Part shown: one piece after another, positions 14,982-22,662 of the stretch | Layout of the letters: each line of letters starts with the position of its first letter | Numbering within the stretch: the stretch's first letter is position 1 | Origin: CAZZIQ01 sp964654355 | GTDB taxonomy: Bacteria > Pseudomonadota > Gammaproteobacteria > GCF-002020875 | NCBI GenBank assembly: GCA_964654355.1 | Contig: CAZZIQ010000009.1 | Location: forward strand, 1-33,444 | Direction of reading: 5' to 3' | Length of the DNA stretch: 33,444 bases | The notes under the pieces: generated by a model | What the model was told of the DNA's origin: nothing | Database searches by the model: none | Seen by the model: only the letters and a program-made list of their open reading frames with translations | Made by a program: the position numbers and the translations under genes

Positions 14982-15025
14982 GCCTCACAGAGGCGATCGG
15001 CATGCCGCAACAAGATGATGCGGCA
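14982..15025 (+). promoter_or_regulatory. Structured 5' leader of the LysR gene
   Basis: Two hairpins lie between the proposed promoter and the ATG: GCCTC-ACA-GAGGC (14982-14994) and TGCCGCA-N9-TGCGGCA (15003-15025). The second ends just before the AGGAGAG ribosome site (from about 15031). No T-run follows either. They match no riboswitch class that I recognise. Confidence 0.35.
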
Positions 15026-15042
15026 GCTGGCAGGAGAGTGTT

Positions 15043-15948
15043 ATGGCCGATCGCAGGCTTCAAGTTTTTCACACCGTTGCACGACTGCTGAGCTTTACCA
15101 AAGCGGCAGAGACGTTGCACATGACCCAGCCGGCGGTGACCTTTCAGGTGCGCCAGTTGGAGGACTATTTCAATACGCGGCTGTTTGACCGCACCCATAA
15201 TCGCATCAGTCTGACGCAAGCAGGCGAGCGGGTCTTTGAATACTCTGAGCGCATTCTTGATCTCTATGGCGAGATGGATAACTCGGTGCGCGAGCTCACC
15301 GGTGAAATCAGCGGTGTGCTGATGCTGGGTGCGAGCACGACCATCGCGGAATACATGCTGCCAGAGATGCTGGGCGCTTTTAAAACCAAATATCCTAATC
15401 TAGTGGTGCGACTCAAGGTTGGTAATACCGATGGCGTGGTGCAGATGATCGAAAACAATGTCATTGATCTCGGCATTGTGGAAGCGCCAGTGTTGAACAA
15501 GAAGCTACAGGTTGAGCTCTGCCGCAATGATGAGTTGGTGTTGGTGGTTCCACCGAAGCATCCGCTTGTAGGTAAGTCTTCGGTCAGCTTGAAGGAGATC
15601 GTGCAGTATCCCTACATTTGGCGTGAAGAAGGCTCTGGTACTCGTGAGGTGATTCGTGATCAGCTTGAACACGCGGGTATTAATCCGGATGAGCTGGATG
15701 TCATTATGGAACTTGGCAGCCCCGAGGCAGTAAAGGGCGCGGTAGAGGCAGGGATCGGAATGACCATTCTTTCACGCTCTTCGATCCAGAAAGAGCTGCG
15801 TTTGGGTACAGTGATTGCGATTCCGCTGGATCCACAATTGACGCGTCCATTCTCGTTCGTGCATCAAAAGCAGAAGTTCCGTCTGCGTGCGATCGAAGAG
15901 CTGCTGGAATTTGCGCGCGAGTATTGTGCTCAACAAAGCAAAAAATAA
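15043..15948 (+). CDS. LysR-type transcriptional regulator (CysL/YeiE-like)
   Basis: A 301-residue LysR-family regulator. The N-terminal winged helix-turn-helix spans about residues 3-60, with LLSFTKAAETLHMTQPAVTF as the recognition region and LEDYFNTRLFDRTHNRISLT as the wing. The effector domain begins near residue 90 (GVLMLGASTTIAEYMLPEML) and holds the ligand-loop type motif EEGSGTREVI around 203-212. Overall it resembles the CysL/YeiE branch, linked in other bacteria to sulfite and sulfur control; the effector here is not known. AGGAGAG precedes the ATG. The gene reads in the same direction as the 115-aa unknown, PerM and ferritin genes, with gaps of 19-34 bases. Confidence 0.88.
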   Translation: MADRRLQVFHTVARLLSFTKAAETLHMTQPAVTFQVRQLEDYFNTRLFDRTHNRISLTQAGERVFEYSERILDLYGEMDNSVRELTGEISGVLMLGASTTIAEYMLPEMLGAFKTKYPNLVVRLKVGNTDGVVQMIENNVIDLGIVEAPVLNKKLQVELCRNDELVLVVPPKHPLVGKSSVSLKEIVQYPYIWREEGSGTREVIRDQLEHAGINPDELDVIMELGSPEAVKGAVEAGIGMTILSRSSIQKELRLGTVIAIPLDPQLTRPFSFVHQKQKFRLRAIEELLEFAREYCAQQSKK

Positions 15949-15967
15949 GCCCCTGAGCGCAGAGGCC

Positions 15968-16315
15968 ATGATGCTTCTGTATCGAGGACTCGATGCAGAA
16001 GCGCAGCAAAGTCTGAGTGATTTTGCTCGTTTCCTAGAAGCGAATCAGCGCACCACAAAACCCGAGCTGCCTTCCGAGCCGCTGACTATCCCGCGTCCAG
16101 AAAAGGAGAGTGTGGTGGGCGCCTTGAAGCGTTTGCGTCAGACGTACCCGATGCTCGATACGGGACGCACGCTGCTGGATCAAGCCAGTTCGCTGATGAC
16201 GCAACACTTAGTTCATGGTCGTGCGGCGCTTGAGGTGATTGATGAGTTGGAAGGTTTGTTCGTGGAGCATTATGAGCGTTGGGGTGAGATCCGTCGCAAT
16301 GAAAGGCGGTCATGA
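15968..16315 (+). CDS. Uncharacterised 115-residue helical protein
   Basis: I do not recognise a named family. The product is charged and mostly helical: an N-terminal helix (LDAEAQQSLSDFARFLEAN), a proline-rich linker (PELPSEPLTIPRPEK), and a longer C-terminal helical part ending in LEGLFVEHYERWGEIRRNE. It has no signal peptide, membrane segment or cysteine. The ATG at 15968 has AGAGG 3-7 bases upstream and is followed at once by a second ATG; the upstream part of the frame overlaps the LysR gene. Gaps of 19 and 28 bases to its neighbours place it in one unit with the LysR and PerM genes. The bulk of the family could be an adaptor to PerM, which is a guess from position. Confidence 0.75.
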   Translation: MMLLYRGLDAEAQQSLSDFARFLEANQRTTKPELPSEPLTIPRPEKESVVGALKRLRQTYPMLDTGRTLLDQASSLMTQHLVHGRAALEVIDELEGLFVEHYERWGEIRRNERRS

Positions 16316-16343
16316 TGCATTTTTTCATCCATGAGGTGATGCT

Positions 16344-17402
16344 GTGATTGAACCCGTTCGGCATTGGTTTCGACGCCGCTTCTCGGACCCGCAAGTGGTC
16401 ATCCTCACCACATTCCTGGTCGTATTTTTTGCGGTCATTGTTTTGTTTGGCGGCTGGATTGGTCCGGTCTTGGCTGCAGTCGTTTTTGCCTATCTGCTTG
16501 ATTACCCGGTTGAGTTGGGGATGAAGTTGGGGGTGCCGCGCTGGCTGGCGGTTAGCCTCGTCTTCATTGTGTTTCTTGCGTTGCTTGCCGCCGTGTTGTT
16601 CGGTTTGTTACCTATTCTTTCGCATCAGATTAGCCAGTTTTTCACCAGCATTCCGATGATGGTGGATGAGGGGCAAAAGCTGTTGATGACGCTGCCGGCG
16701 CAGTATCCAGAATTGATAAGTGTTGAACAGGTTAATGAGCTTTCAACCGCTATTCGTCGTTCCATGACGGAGTTTGGGCAGAGCGCACTTTCGCAGACGC
16801 TGAGTTGGATTCCGGGTTTGGTTACGTTGTTGATTTATCTGATTTTGGTGCCCTTGTTGGTGTTGTTCATGCTCAAAGACAAGCAAGAGTTGCTGCGTTG
16901 GTTCAAAGGCTTGCTCCCGCGTGAATATGGATTAAGTCTGAAGGTTTGGAACAATGTGGACGATCAGATTGCCAATTATGTGCGTGGCAAGTTTTGGGAA
17001 ATCCTGATTGTGGGCGTGGCAACCTGGGTGGGGTTTGCAGTGTTCGGTTTGGAATATGCGGTGTTGCTTGCGGCCCTCGTTGGTATTTCTGTGTTGGTGC
17101 CGTATATCGGGGCGACAGTCGTCACCATTCCGGTTGCAATTGTTGCCTTCTTTCAATTTGGCTGGACCGCGGAATTCGCGTGGGTGATGGGCATCTATGC
17201 GGTGATTCAGGCGTTGGATGGCAATCTGCTCGTGCCGTTGCTGTTTTCTGAAGTGGTTAATCTACATCCGATCGCGATCATTGTTGCGGTGTTGTTCTTT
17301 GGCGGCTTGTGGGGATTTTGGGGGGTATTCTTTGCCATCCCGCTCGCCACACTGGTGAAGGCGGTGATGGATGCGTGGCCGCGTGAGGCGCAATCTGCAT
17401 AA
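16344..17402 (+). CDS. AI-2E/PerM family membrane transporter
   Basis: Inner-membrane protein of the PerM (AI-2E transporter, UPF0118) family, 352 residues. Hydrophobic helices lie near residues 18-50, 62-85, 150-178 and in four or five spans after 210. The C-terminal signature region IQALDGNLLVPLLFSEVVNLHPIAI followed by LFFGGLWGFWGVFFAIPLATLVKAV is typical of the family. Members export autoinducer-2 or act as Na+/H+ antiporters; substrate cannot be told from sequence. The start is GTG at 16344, with GAGGTGAT 4-11 bases upstream and no suitable ATG. It is 34 bases before the ferritin gene. Confidence 0.9.
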   Translation: MIEPVRHWFRRRFSDPQVVILTTFLVVFFAVIVLFGGWIGPVLAAVVFAYLLDYPVELGMKLGVPRWLAVSLVFIVFLALLAAVLFGLLPILSHQISQFFTSIPMMVDEGQKLLMTLPAQYPELISVEQVNELSTAIRRSMTEFGQSALSQTLSWIPGLVTLLIYLILVPLLVLFMLKDKQELLRWFKGLLPREYGLSLKVWNNVDDQIANYVRGKFWEILIVGVATWVGFAVFGLEYAVLLAALVGISVLVPYIGATVVTIPVAIVAFFQFGWTAEFAWVMGIYAVIQALDGNLLVPLLFSEVVNLHPIAIIVAVLFFGGLWGFWGVFFAIPLATLVKAVMDAWPREAQSA

Positions 17403-17436
17403 CACAATCGACAAAGAATGACCTAAGGAGGCAATC

Positions 17437-17724
17437 ATGGCGAACGAGGGCTATCACGAACCGATTGACGAGCTCAGCGATGAAACGCGCGATATGCATC
17501 GTGCTATCACGTCGTTGATGGAAGAGCTCGAAGCGGTAGATTGGTACAACCAGCGTGTAGATGCTTGTAAGGATCCGGAATTGAAGGCGATCCTGGCACA
17601 CAATCGTGATGAAGAAAAAGAGCATGCCGCAATGGTGTTGGAGTGGATTCGCCGGCGCGACCCGAGTATGGACAAGGAGTTGAAAGATTACTTGTTCACC
17701 ACCAAGCCGCTGTCACACCATTGA
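17437..17724 (+). CDS. EncFtn-type (encapsulated) ferritin-like protein lacking a targeting tail
   Basis: A 95-residue, two-helix protein closely resembling the encapsulated ferritin EncFtn of Rhodospirillum rubrum, where a decamer oxidises Fe(II) inside an encapsulin shell. Helix 1 (DMHRAITSLMEELEAVDWYN) and helix 2 (ILAHNRDEEKEHAAMVLEWI) carry E30, E60 and H63, which align with the EncFtn ferroxidase residues E32, E62 and H65. The R. rubrum protein continues into a C-terminal shell-targeting peptide; here the chain ends at YLFTTKPLSHH. No encapsulin gene lies nearby: a terminator follows 15 bases after the stop, then phoH on the other strand. AAGGAGG (17425-17431) is a full Shine-Dalgarno match and predicts strong translation. 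The family call is from remembered sequence, not a search. Confidence 0.87.
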   Translation: MANEGYHEPIDELSDETRDMHRAITSLMEELEAVDWYNQRVDACKDPELKAILAHNRDEEKEHAAMVLEWIRRRDPSMDKELKDYLFTTKPLSHH

Positions 17725-17738
17725 GTGCGGACCCATTT

Positions 17739-17763
17739 AAAAGCCCCGCATTGCGGGGCTTTT
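17739..17763. terminator. Bidirectional intrinsic terminator between the ferritin gene and phoH
   Basis: AAAAGCCCCGC (17739-17749), loop ATT, GCGGGGCTTTT (17753-17763): a perfect 11-bp stem with A-run and T-run on opposite sides, followed by CTTGTTTTG. It sits between two convergent genes and can end both transcripts. Confidence 0.9.
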
Positions 17764-17785
17764 CTTGTTTTGGACTGGTGTGGTT

Positions 17786-19234
17786 CTACAGCACGCCAAT
17801 CGCGTAATCGGACAGGCGTGAACGTTCACCCTGACGTAGGGTGACATGGCCACTGTGTTCCCACGCCTTCATGCGGTCGACTACATAAGTCAGACCCGAC
17901 GAGGTTTCGGTTAGATACGGCGTATCGATCTGTGCGATGTTGCCGATACAGACGACTTTGGTGCCAGGGCCGGCACGCGTGACCAGTGTTTTCATCTGTT
18001 TTGGCGTCAGATTTTGCGCTTCATCAATGATCAAGAAGCGGTTGTAGAACGTGCGTCCACGCATGAAGTTCATCGAGCGAATTTTGACACGCTGGCCAAT
18101 CAAGTCGCTGGTTGCTGCACGCTCCCATTCGCCGCCTTCGGCATTGGCCGTGAGGGCTTCAAGGTTGTCCATGACAGCACCCATCCACGGCTCCATCTTT
18201 TCTTCTTCCGAGCCGGGTAAGAAACCGATGTCTTCACCAATCGGTACGGTGACACGAGTGATGATGATTTCGCGAAAGGCCTGCTTATCGAGCGTGAGGT
18301 GGAGCGCAGCGGCGAGCGTGAGCAGGGTTTTGCCAGTACCGGCTGGACCGAGCATAGTGACAAAATCAATCTCTGGGTCGAGCAGAAGATTGAGTGCGTA
18401 GTTCTGTTCTTGATTGCGCGCAGTCACGCCCCAGACCGAGTGGTTCTCGGTACGATAGTTATGTGCGCGCTCAATCAGCGCTTCTTCGCCCTCAATCTTG
18501 CGTACGATGTAATCGCAGTCTTCTTGCGCATCATGCAGGAACAAGCTGGGCATCCAGCCTTGTACTAGCGGACCTTTGATGCGGTAGTAGGTGTGGCCTT
18601 CTTCCTGCCAAGAATCCATGTTCTTGCCATGCTCTTCCCAGAAGCCTTGAGGCAATTCGAGATAGCCAGTATTGAGCAGGTCTGCATCTTCCAGCACCTT
18701 ATCGTTACGGTAGTCCTCGGAGTGAATCCCGAGCACGGTCGCTTTGATGCGGAGATTGATGTCTTTGGTAACGAGCGTAACGCTGTAACGATCTTGTAAC
18801 GAGATCGCGGTTTCAAGAATGTGGTTGTCCGCCGTCTCGCCCGGGAGCGATTCGGGGAGTGCGGCATGTTCTTCTTGGGTTTGGAAATAGAGGCGACCCG
18901 TAAGGTTGCCGTTGGCGCCAATCTCGAGCGTATTCAGTGGCAGCCCGTTTTGAATATCTTCCGGGGTGCTGTCGACAAGCAGCTCATCGAGGAAGCGACT
19001 GACTTGGCGCACATTACGCGCCACATCTGACATCCCTTTCTTACCGCGATCGAGCTCTTCGAGCACCGTCATCGGCAAATAGATATCGTGCTCCTGAAAA
19101 CGAAACAGCGCGGTTGGATCATGCATCAACACATTTGTGTCGAGGATGAACAAGCGCTGTTCGGCCGGATCAGTCTTGGGGGGCTTAGAGGACGACTTCA
19201 AGGTATCAAGCTCATGCACGATGGCTGCGGTCAT
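17786..19234 (-). CDS. PhoH-family ATPase with N-terminal PIN domain
   Basis: A 482-residue fusion of a PIN-type RNase domain and a PhoH-like ATPase, as in PhoH2/YlaK proteins, which combine RNA cleavage with ATP-driven unwinding. The PIN part starts LFILDTNVLMHDPTALFRF (about 28-46), with acidic residues again at LEELDRGKKG and ETADNHILETA. The PhoH part has Walker A GPAGTGKT at 296-303, Walker B FLIIDEAQN and the conserved NLTPKQMKTLVTRAGPGTK. The ATG at 19234 is preceded by GGAG. It is the last gene of a leftward run galT-gcvR-bcp-phoH, 72 bases after bcp. The cellular RNA target is not known for this type. Confidence 0.92.
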   Translation of the reverse strand: MTAAIVHELDTLKSSSKPPKTDPAEQRLFILDTNVLMHDPTALFRFQEHDIYLPMTVLEELDRGKKGMSDVARNVRQVSRFLDELLVDSTPEDIQNGLPLNTLEIGANGNLTGRLYFQTQEEHAALPESLPGETADNHILETAISLQDRYSVTLVTKDINLRIKATVLGIHSEDYRNDKVLEDADLLNTGYLELPQGFWEEHGKNMDSWQEEGHTYYRIKGPLVQGWMPSLFLHDAQEDCDYIVRKIEGEEALIERAHNYRTENHSVWGVTARNQEQNYALNLLLDPEIDFVTMLGPAGTGKTLLTLAAALHLTLDKQAFREIIITRVTVPIGEDIGFLPGSEEEKMEPWMGAVMDNLEALTANAEGGEWERAATSDLIGQRVKIRSMNFMRGRTFYNRFLIIDEAQNLTPKQMKTLVTRAGPGTKVVCIGNIAQIDTPYLTETSSGLTYVVDRMKAWEHSGHVTLRQGERSRLSDYAIGVL

Positions 19235-19306
19235 GGGCGGAACACTCCGTTGGTGAGAAAACCTGCCAGTGTTGGCCGGGGTCTCTCAGCGGAATGTTCG
19301 CGGGAA

Positions 19307-19777
19307 TCAACCCAGTTCCTGCGCCGCTGCTAGGACCTCGTCCACATGTCCCGGGACCTTCACCTTGCGCCACTCTCGTCGAAGTTTTCCGGCTGCATCG
19401 ATGAGGAAGGTGCTGCGTTCAACGCCAATCACTTCGCGCCCATACATATTTTTGGGCTTGATGACATCAAATAGCGTGCACACTTCTTCTTCGCTATCCG
19501 AGAGAAGGTCAAACGGGAAATTCTGTTTACTTTTGAAGTTCTCATGCGAACGCAGACTGTCGCGTGAGATGCCAAAGACCACGGTGTTTGCCTTGGCAAA
19601 GGCCTTGTACTGATCGCGGAAGTTTTGGCCTTCCGTGGTGCAGCCAGGCGTGCTGTCTTTGGGGTAGAAATAGAGGACGACGTTTTGGCCGCGCAAATCT
19701 TTGAGGCGGATCGTCTGATCACCGGTAGCCGGTAGCGTGAAGTCGGGAACAACCTTATTGAGGGAGACGGTCGACAT
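19307..19777 (-). CDS. bcp: Thioredoxin-dependent peroxiredoxin (Bcp/PrxQ)
   Basis: Cytosolic peroxidase reducing H2O2 and organic peroxides. The 156-residue product has the thioredoxin fold and the active-site motif YPKDSTPGCTTEGQNFRDQY, peroxidatic Cys46. In E. coli Bcp the resolving Cys lies five residues on; here that position is N/F-type sequence without Cys, and the only other cysteine is C100 (EVCTLFDV). So it is either a 1-Cys enzyme or uses C100. The gene is 39 bases after gcvR, the order seen in E. coli. Confidence 0.94.
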   Translation of the reverse strand: MSTVSLNKVVPDFTLPATGDQTIRLKDLRGQNVVLYFYPKDSTPGCTTEGQNFRDQYKAFAKANTVVFGISRDSLRSHENFKSKQNFPFDLLSDSEEEVCTLFDVIKPKNMYGREVIGVERSTFLIDAAGKLRREWRKVKVPGHVDEVLAAAQELG

Positions 19778-19816
19778 TGATTCTGAGTATGCCCGAGTCT
19801 TTTTTCAGTTACCAGC

Positions 19817-20365
19817 TTATTTCACGGGCTCGAGCATGCCATCCAGCCCGTTGCGATCGCAGAAGTCGAGGAACTGATCGCGCAGTTGGGTGATGGATTG
19901 ACTGGCCGGGACACCAACGACCATGTTCAACATAAACATCGGTGAGCCGGTGTGCGGTGCTGGGCTGCTACTGGTCGAAAGCTCTTCCACATTGATGTTG
20001 CGTGAAGAGAAGAAATCGGCGACGTGGTGGACGATGCCTGGATGGTCAATCGAGATGACTTCGACGTGATAGGGCAGCACATTTTCCGCAACCTTGCGTG
20101 AGGCTGTGCGGCGGGTCAGCAGGGTCAGGCCTAGCTTTTCGGTTTGTTTGGGCAGCGCACTCTCGAGCCGTGCAATGGTGTCCCAGCTCCCAGAAACCAA
20201 CAACAAGATGGCGAATTCGCCGCCGAGCACGGTCATGCGGCTATCCAGCACATTGCCGTTGTAGTCGAGCACGATTCGGGTCAGCTGGTGAACGATACCG
20301 GGGCGGTCGTGGCCAACGGCCGTGATCACCAAGTTATCCGTCGGGTTGGTGCGAGTTTCAGTCAT
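19817..20365 (-). CDS. gcvR: Glycine cleavage system repressor-like ACT-domain protein (GcvR)
   Basis: A 182-residue protein with two ACT domains: LVITAVGHDRPGIVHQLTRI at 12-31 and VEVISIDHPGIVHHVADFFS near 101-120. In E. coli GcvR binds glycine and antagonises the activator GcvA to shut off gcvTHP. The neighbourhood gcvR-bcp facing dapA-bamC is the E. coli arrangement, which supports the name. Here the gcv operon also has a glycine riboswitch and no gcvA gene is visible, so the regulatory target may differ. Confidence 0.85.
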   Translation of the reverse strand: MTETRTNPTDNLVITAVGHDRPGIVHQLTRIVLDYNGNVLDSRMTVLGGEFAILLLVSGSWDTIARLESALPKQTEKLGLTLLTRRTASRKVAENVLPYHVEVISIDHPGIVHHVADFFSSRNINVEELSTSSSPAPHTGSPMFMLNMVVGVPASQSITQLRDQFLDFCDRNGLDGMLEPVK

Positions 20366-20431
20366 GCGTATTGATTCTGGGCTAATCCGACAGGAATTCC
20401 AATGAGCGGTGGCGGAGTTTGTACGCGGGGT

Positions 20432-21532
20432 TTACTCACCCGGCCCCAATTCCAGCTTGATTTGACGCAACTGTTCGGCGGCTTCTTCCGGACTGATGGT
20501 GTTCACAAACAGGCCGGAGCCGAGCTCAAAGCCGGTCGGGATGCTGGTGCGCGGCACGATTTCGAGGTGCCAGTGATAGCTGTTCTGGCATTCCTTTTCG
20601 TCCTCACAGCGCGGCAGCGAATGCAGAAAGTAGTTGTACTGCACGCCTCCCAGAACCGCATCAAGGCGGCCCATGGTGCGACGCAGTACGCGCGCGAGGT
20701 CTTCTAGATCTTCGTCCGTGACGTGGGTGAAGTCGGCCTGGTGTTCCAGCGGCAGGATATGGACCTCCCACTCGAAGCGGCTGGCGAAGGGCTTGATTGC
20801 CACAAAGCGTTCGCCGCGCTCCACCACATACTGTCCGACATTGATTTGGCGACGGACTTCGCCGGAGGTGCGGTCATACAGAGTGGCCTCGAAGGTCAGC
20901 GCCTCATCAATCAGGCTGCAGAAGATGCATTGGTGATGCTTGCGCCAGTAATTGGCGCTGTTTTCCACTTCGTCATGGACGTTTTGTGGGACCACAGGCA
21001 TGGCGATCACTTGCGAGTGGGTATGGCGAATGCTGGCGCCGGCCGCCGGGCCGTAGTTCTTGAACGCCAACACATAGCGAATACGCGGGTTTTCGTAGAG
21101 CGCCTGCATGCGTTCCCGATAGACGCCGAAGAGCCGTGCCAGATGGGCTTCTGACATTTCCTGCAGGGCAATGCCGTGATTGGAGTGGTCAATTAAGACC
21201 TCGTGGCGACCGTAGCCATCGATCGCCTGCTGTAGACCGAAGCTGAAGTTGCCAGGCTGCTGGTCGCTGCCGCCGAGCACGGGGTAGAGGTTCTCGACCA
21301 CGCGCACATCCCAAGTTTCCTCGCTGGGAGTGGTCATGATGGCAGGCGGGGTCATGTGCTCATTGCCGCGGCAGAACGGGCAGGTTTCGACATGCTTGCG
21401 GGTGTCGCGCGGGGCTGGTGCTTCCTCATCACGCGGGCGCATGCTGCGCGCGGTAGCGACCAAAACAGACTCGCTGGGGACAATCGGGTTGATGCGGATT
21501 TCGCGAACCGTTTTCGCGTTGGTGTCGTCCAT
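20432..21532 (-). CDS. GalT-family (HIT superfamily) nucleotidylyltransferase
   Basis: Resembles galactose-1-phosphate uridylyltransferase, which swaps UMP between UDP-glucose and Gal-1-P. 366 residues from the ATG at 21532, chosen because GGAG lies 7-10 bases before it and family similarity begins at VREIRINPIVPSESVLVATA. Zinc-type cysteines occur as CPFCRGNE and CIFC. The first histidine-triad region reads GASIRHTHSQVIAMP; classical GalT has HPHGQ or HPHSQ there, so His-Thr-His points to a side branch that may use another sugar phosphate or ADP-sugar. A second conserved part is NSYHWHLEIVPR. No other gal genes are nearby. It sits between gcvR and dapA, which are adjacent in E. coli. Confidence 0.8.
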   Translation of the reverse strand: MDDTNAKTVREIRINPIVPSESVLVATARSMRPRDEEAPAPRDTRKHVETCPFCRGNEHMTPPAIMTTPSEETWDVRVVENLYPVLGGSDQQPGNFSFGLQQAIDGYGRHEVLIDHSNHGIALQEMSEAHLARLFGVYRERMQALYENPRIRYVLAFKNYGPAAGASIRHTHSQVIAMPVVPQNVHDEVENSANYWRKHHQCIFCSLIDEALTFEATLYDRTSGEVRRQINVGQYVVERGERFVAIKPFASRFEWEVHILPLEHQADFTHVTDEDLEDLARVLRRTMGRLDAVLGGVQYNYFLHSLPRCEDEKECQNSYHWHLEIVPRTSIPTGFELGSGLFVNTISPEEAAEQLRQIKLELGPGE

Positions 21533-21738
21533 GACGGGCTCCGAGCAGAAGAATTCGAAAAACTGGATGTCTGCTCGTCCGTGAGCCGACAGAAGATCCG
21601 CCAAGTGTACCGGAGCGGGGCGTGAATCGCAGGCGCCATCGCTGCCGTTCGCGAGCGGTTTCCGGTAAGATCTCGCCAGATTTTTCCCCGATTTGCCGTC
21701 CGTTGGGCGGGTTGCGCCCCACGGGCCGGAGAGTAGTG

Positions 21739-22614
21739 ATGATTCAGGGCAGCCTTGTAGCGCTGGTCACTCCCATGAACGCCGATGGCGGCCTTGATTG
21801 GCCGGGTTTGGCGCGTCTGCTCGACTTCCATTTGGAGGCAGGAACCGATGGCATTGTGGCGGTCGGGACCACGGGTGAATCCGCGACCCTGGATGAAGAT
21901 GAACATTGTGAGGTAATCGCGCGCACGGTTCAGCACATTGCCGGACGCATTCCGGTGATTGCCGGGACGGGTGCGAACTCCACGACTGAAGCGATCACTT
22001 TGACGCGTTGTGCGCAACAAGCCGGAGCCGATGCCTGTTTGTTGGTAACGCCGTATTACAACAAGCCCACCCAAGAGGGTTTGTACTTGCATCACAAAGC
22101 CGTGGCTGAAGCAGTCGATATTCCGCAGATTCTGTATAACGTTCCGGGACGTACAGCATGTGACATGCAGGCGGACATCGTGGCGCGTTTGTCTGCAGTG
22201 CCGAACATTGTGGGGATCAAAGAAGCAACCGGCGATTTGGCGCGTGCCCGCCGCATTCGTGAGTTATGTGGCGAAGACTTCGCGCTCTATAGCGGTGACG
22301 ATGCGACGGGTTGTGACTTCTTGTTGCAGGGTGGCAATGGTGTGATTTCGGTCACCTCTAACATCGCACCGAAGTTGATGCATGAAATGAGTGCCGCAGC
22401 AATCGCTGGGGATGCAGAAGCTGCGCGTGCGGCGGATGCCAAACTTGCTGCCGCGCATCGCGCCTTGTTTGTTGAAGCCAATCCGATCCCGGTGAAGTGG
22501 GCGTTGCAACAGATGGGCTTAGTGGGACCGGGCATTCGTTTGCCACTCACGCCGTTGTCGGAACCCTTCCATGAAACCGTACGCGCGGCCCTGCGTCAGG
22601 CCGGTGCGCTTTAG
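21739..22614 (+). CDS. dapA: 4-hydroxy-tetrahydrodipicolinate synthase
   Basis: Condenses pyruvate with aspartate semialdehyde, the first step of lysine and diaminopimelate synthesis. The 291-residue product aligns with E. coli DapA (292) almost residue for residue: T44-T45 in GTTGES, Y133 in LYNVPGR, and the Schiff-base lysine K161 in IKEATGD. The ATG at 21739 has GGAG 8-11 bases upstream; the in-frame extension to 21622 has no family similarity and covers the promoter region shared with the leftward galT-like gene. Followed by bamC after 48 bases, as in E. coli. Confidence 0.97.
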   Translation: MIQGSLVALVTPMNADGGLDWPGLARLLDFHLEAGTDGIVAVGTTGESATLDEDEHCEVIARTVQHIAGRIPVIAGTGANSTTEAITLTRCAQQAGADACLLVTPYYNKPTQEGLYLHHKAVAEAVDIPQILYNVPGRTACDMQADIVARLSAVPNIVGIKEATGDLARARRIRELCGEDFALYSGDDATGCDFLLQGGNGVISVTSNIAPKLMHEMSAAAIAGDAEAARAADAKLAAAHRALFVEANPIPVKWALQQMGLVGPGIRLPLTPLSEPFHETVRAALRQAGAL

Positions 22615-22662
22615 TCTTCTAAATTTCCCTCGTTTTTTAATTTGCGTAAGTTGAGTACGTCC

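Noticed and set aside
21352..22095. 247-codon minus-strand frame spanning the galT-dapA divergent gap
   Set aside because: Overlaps dapA antisense and the galT-like gene out of frame; no motif.
22642..22662. TTG start 21 bases upstream of bamC
   Set aside because: The ATG at 22663 gives a standard lipoprotein signal with Cys24; the extension adds residues before the signal and has no clear ribosome site.
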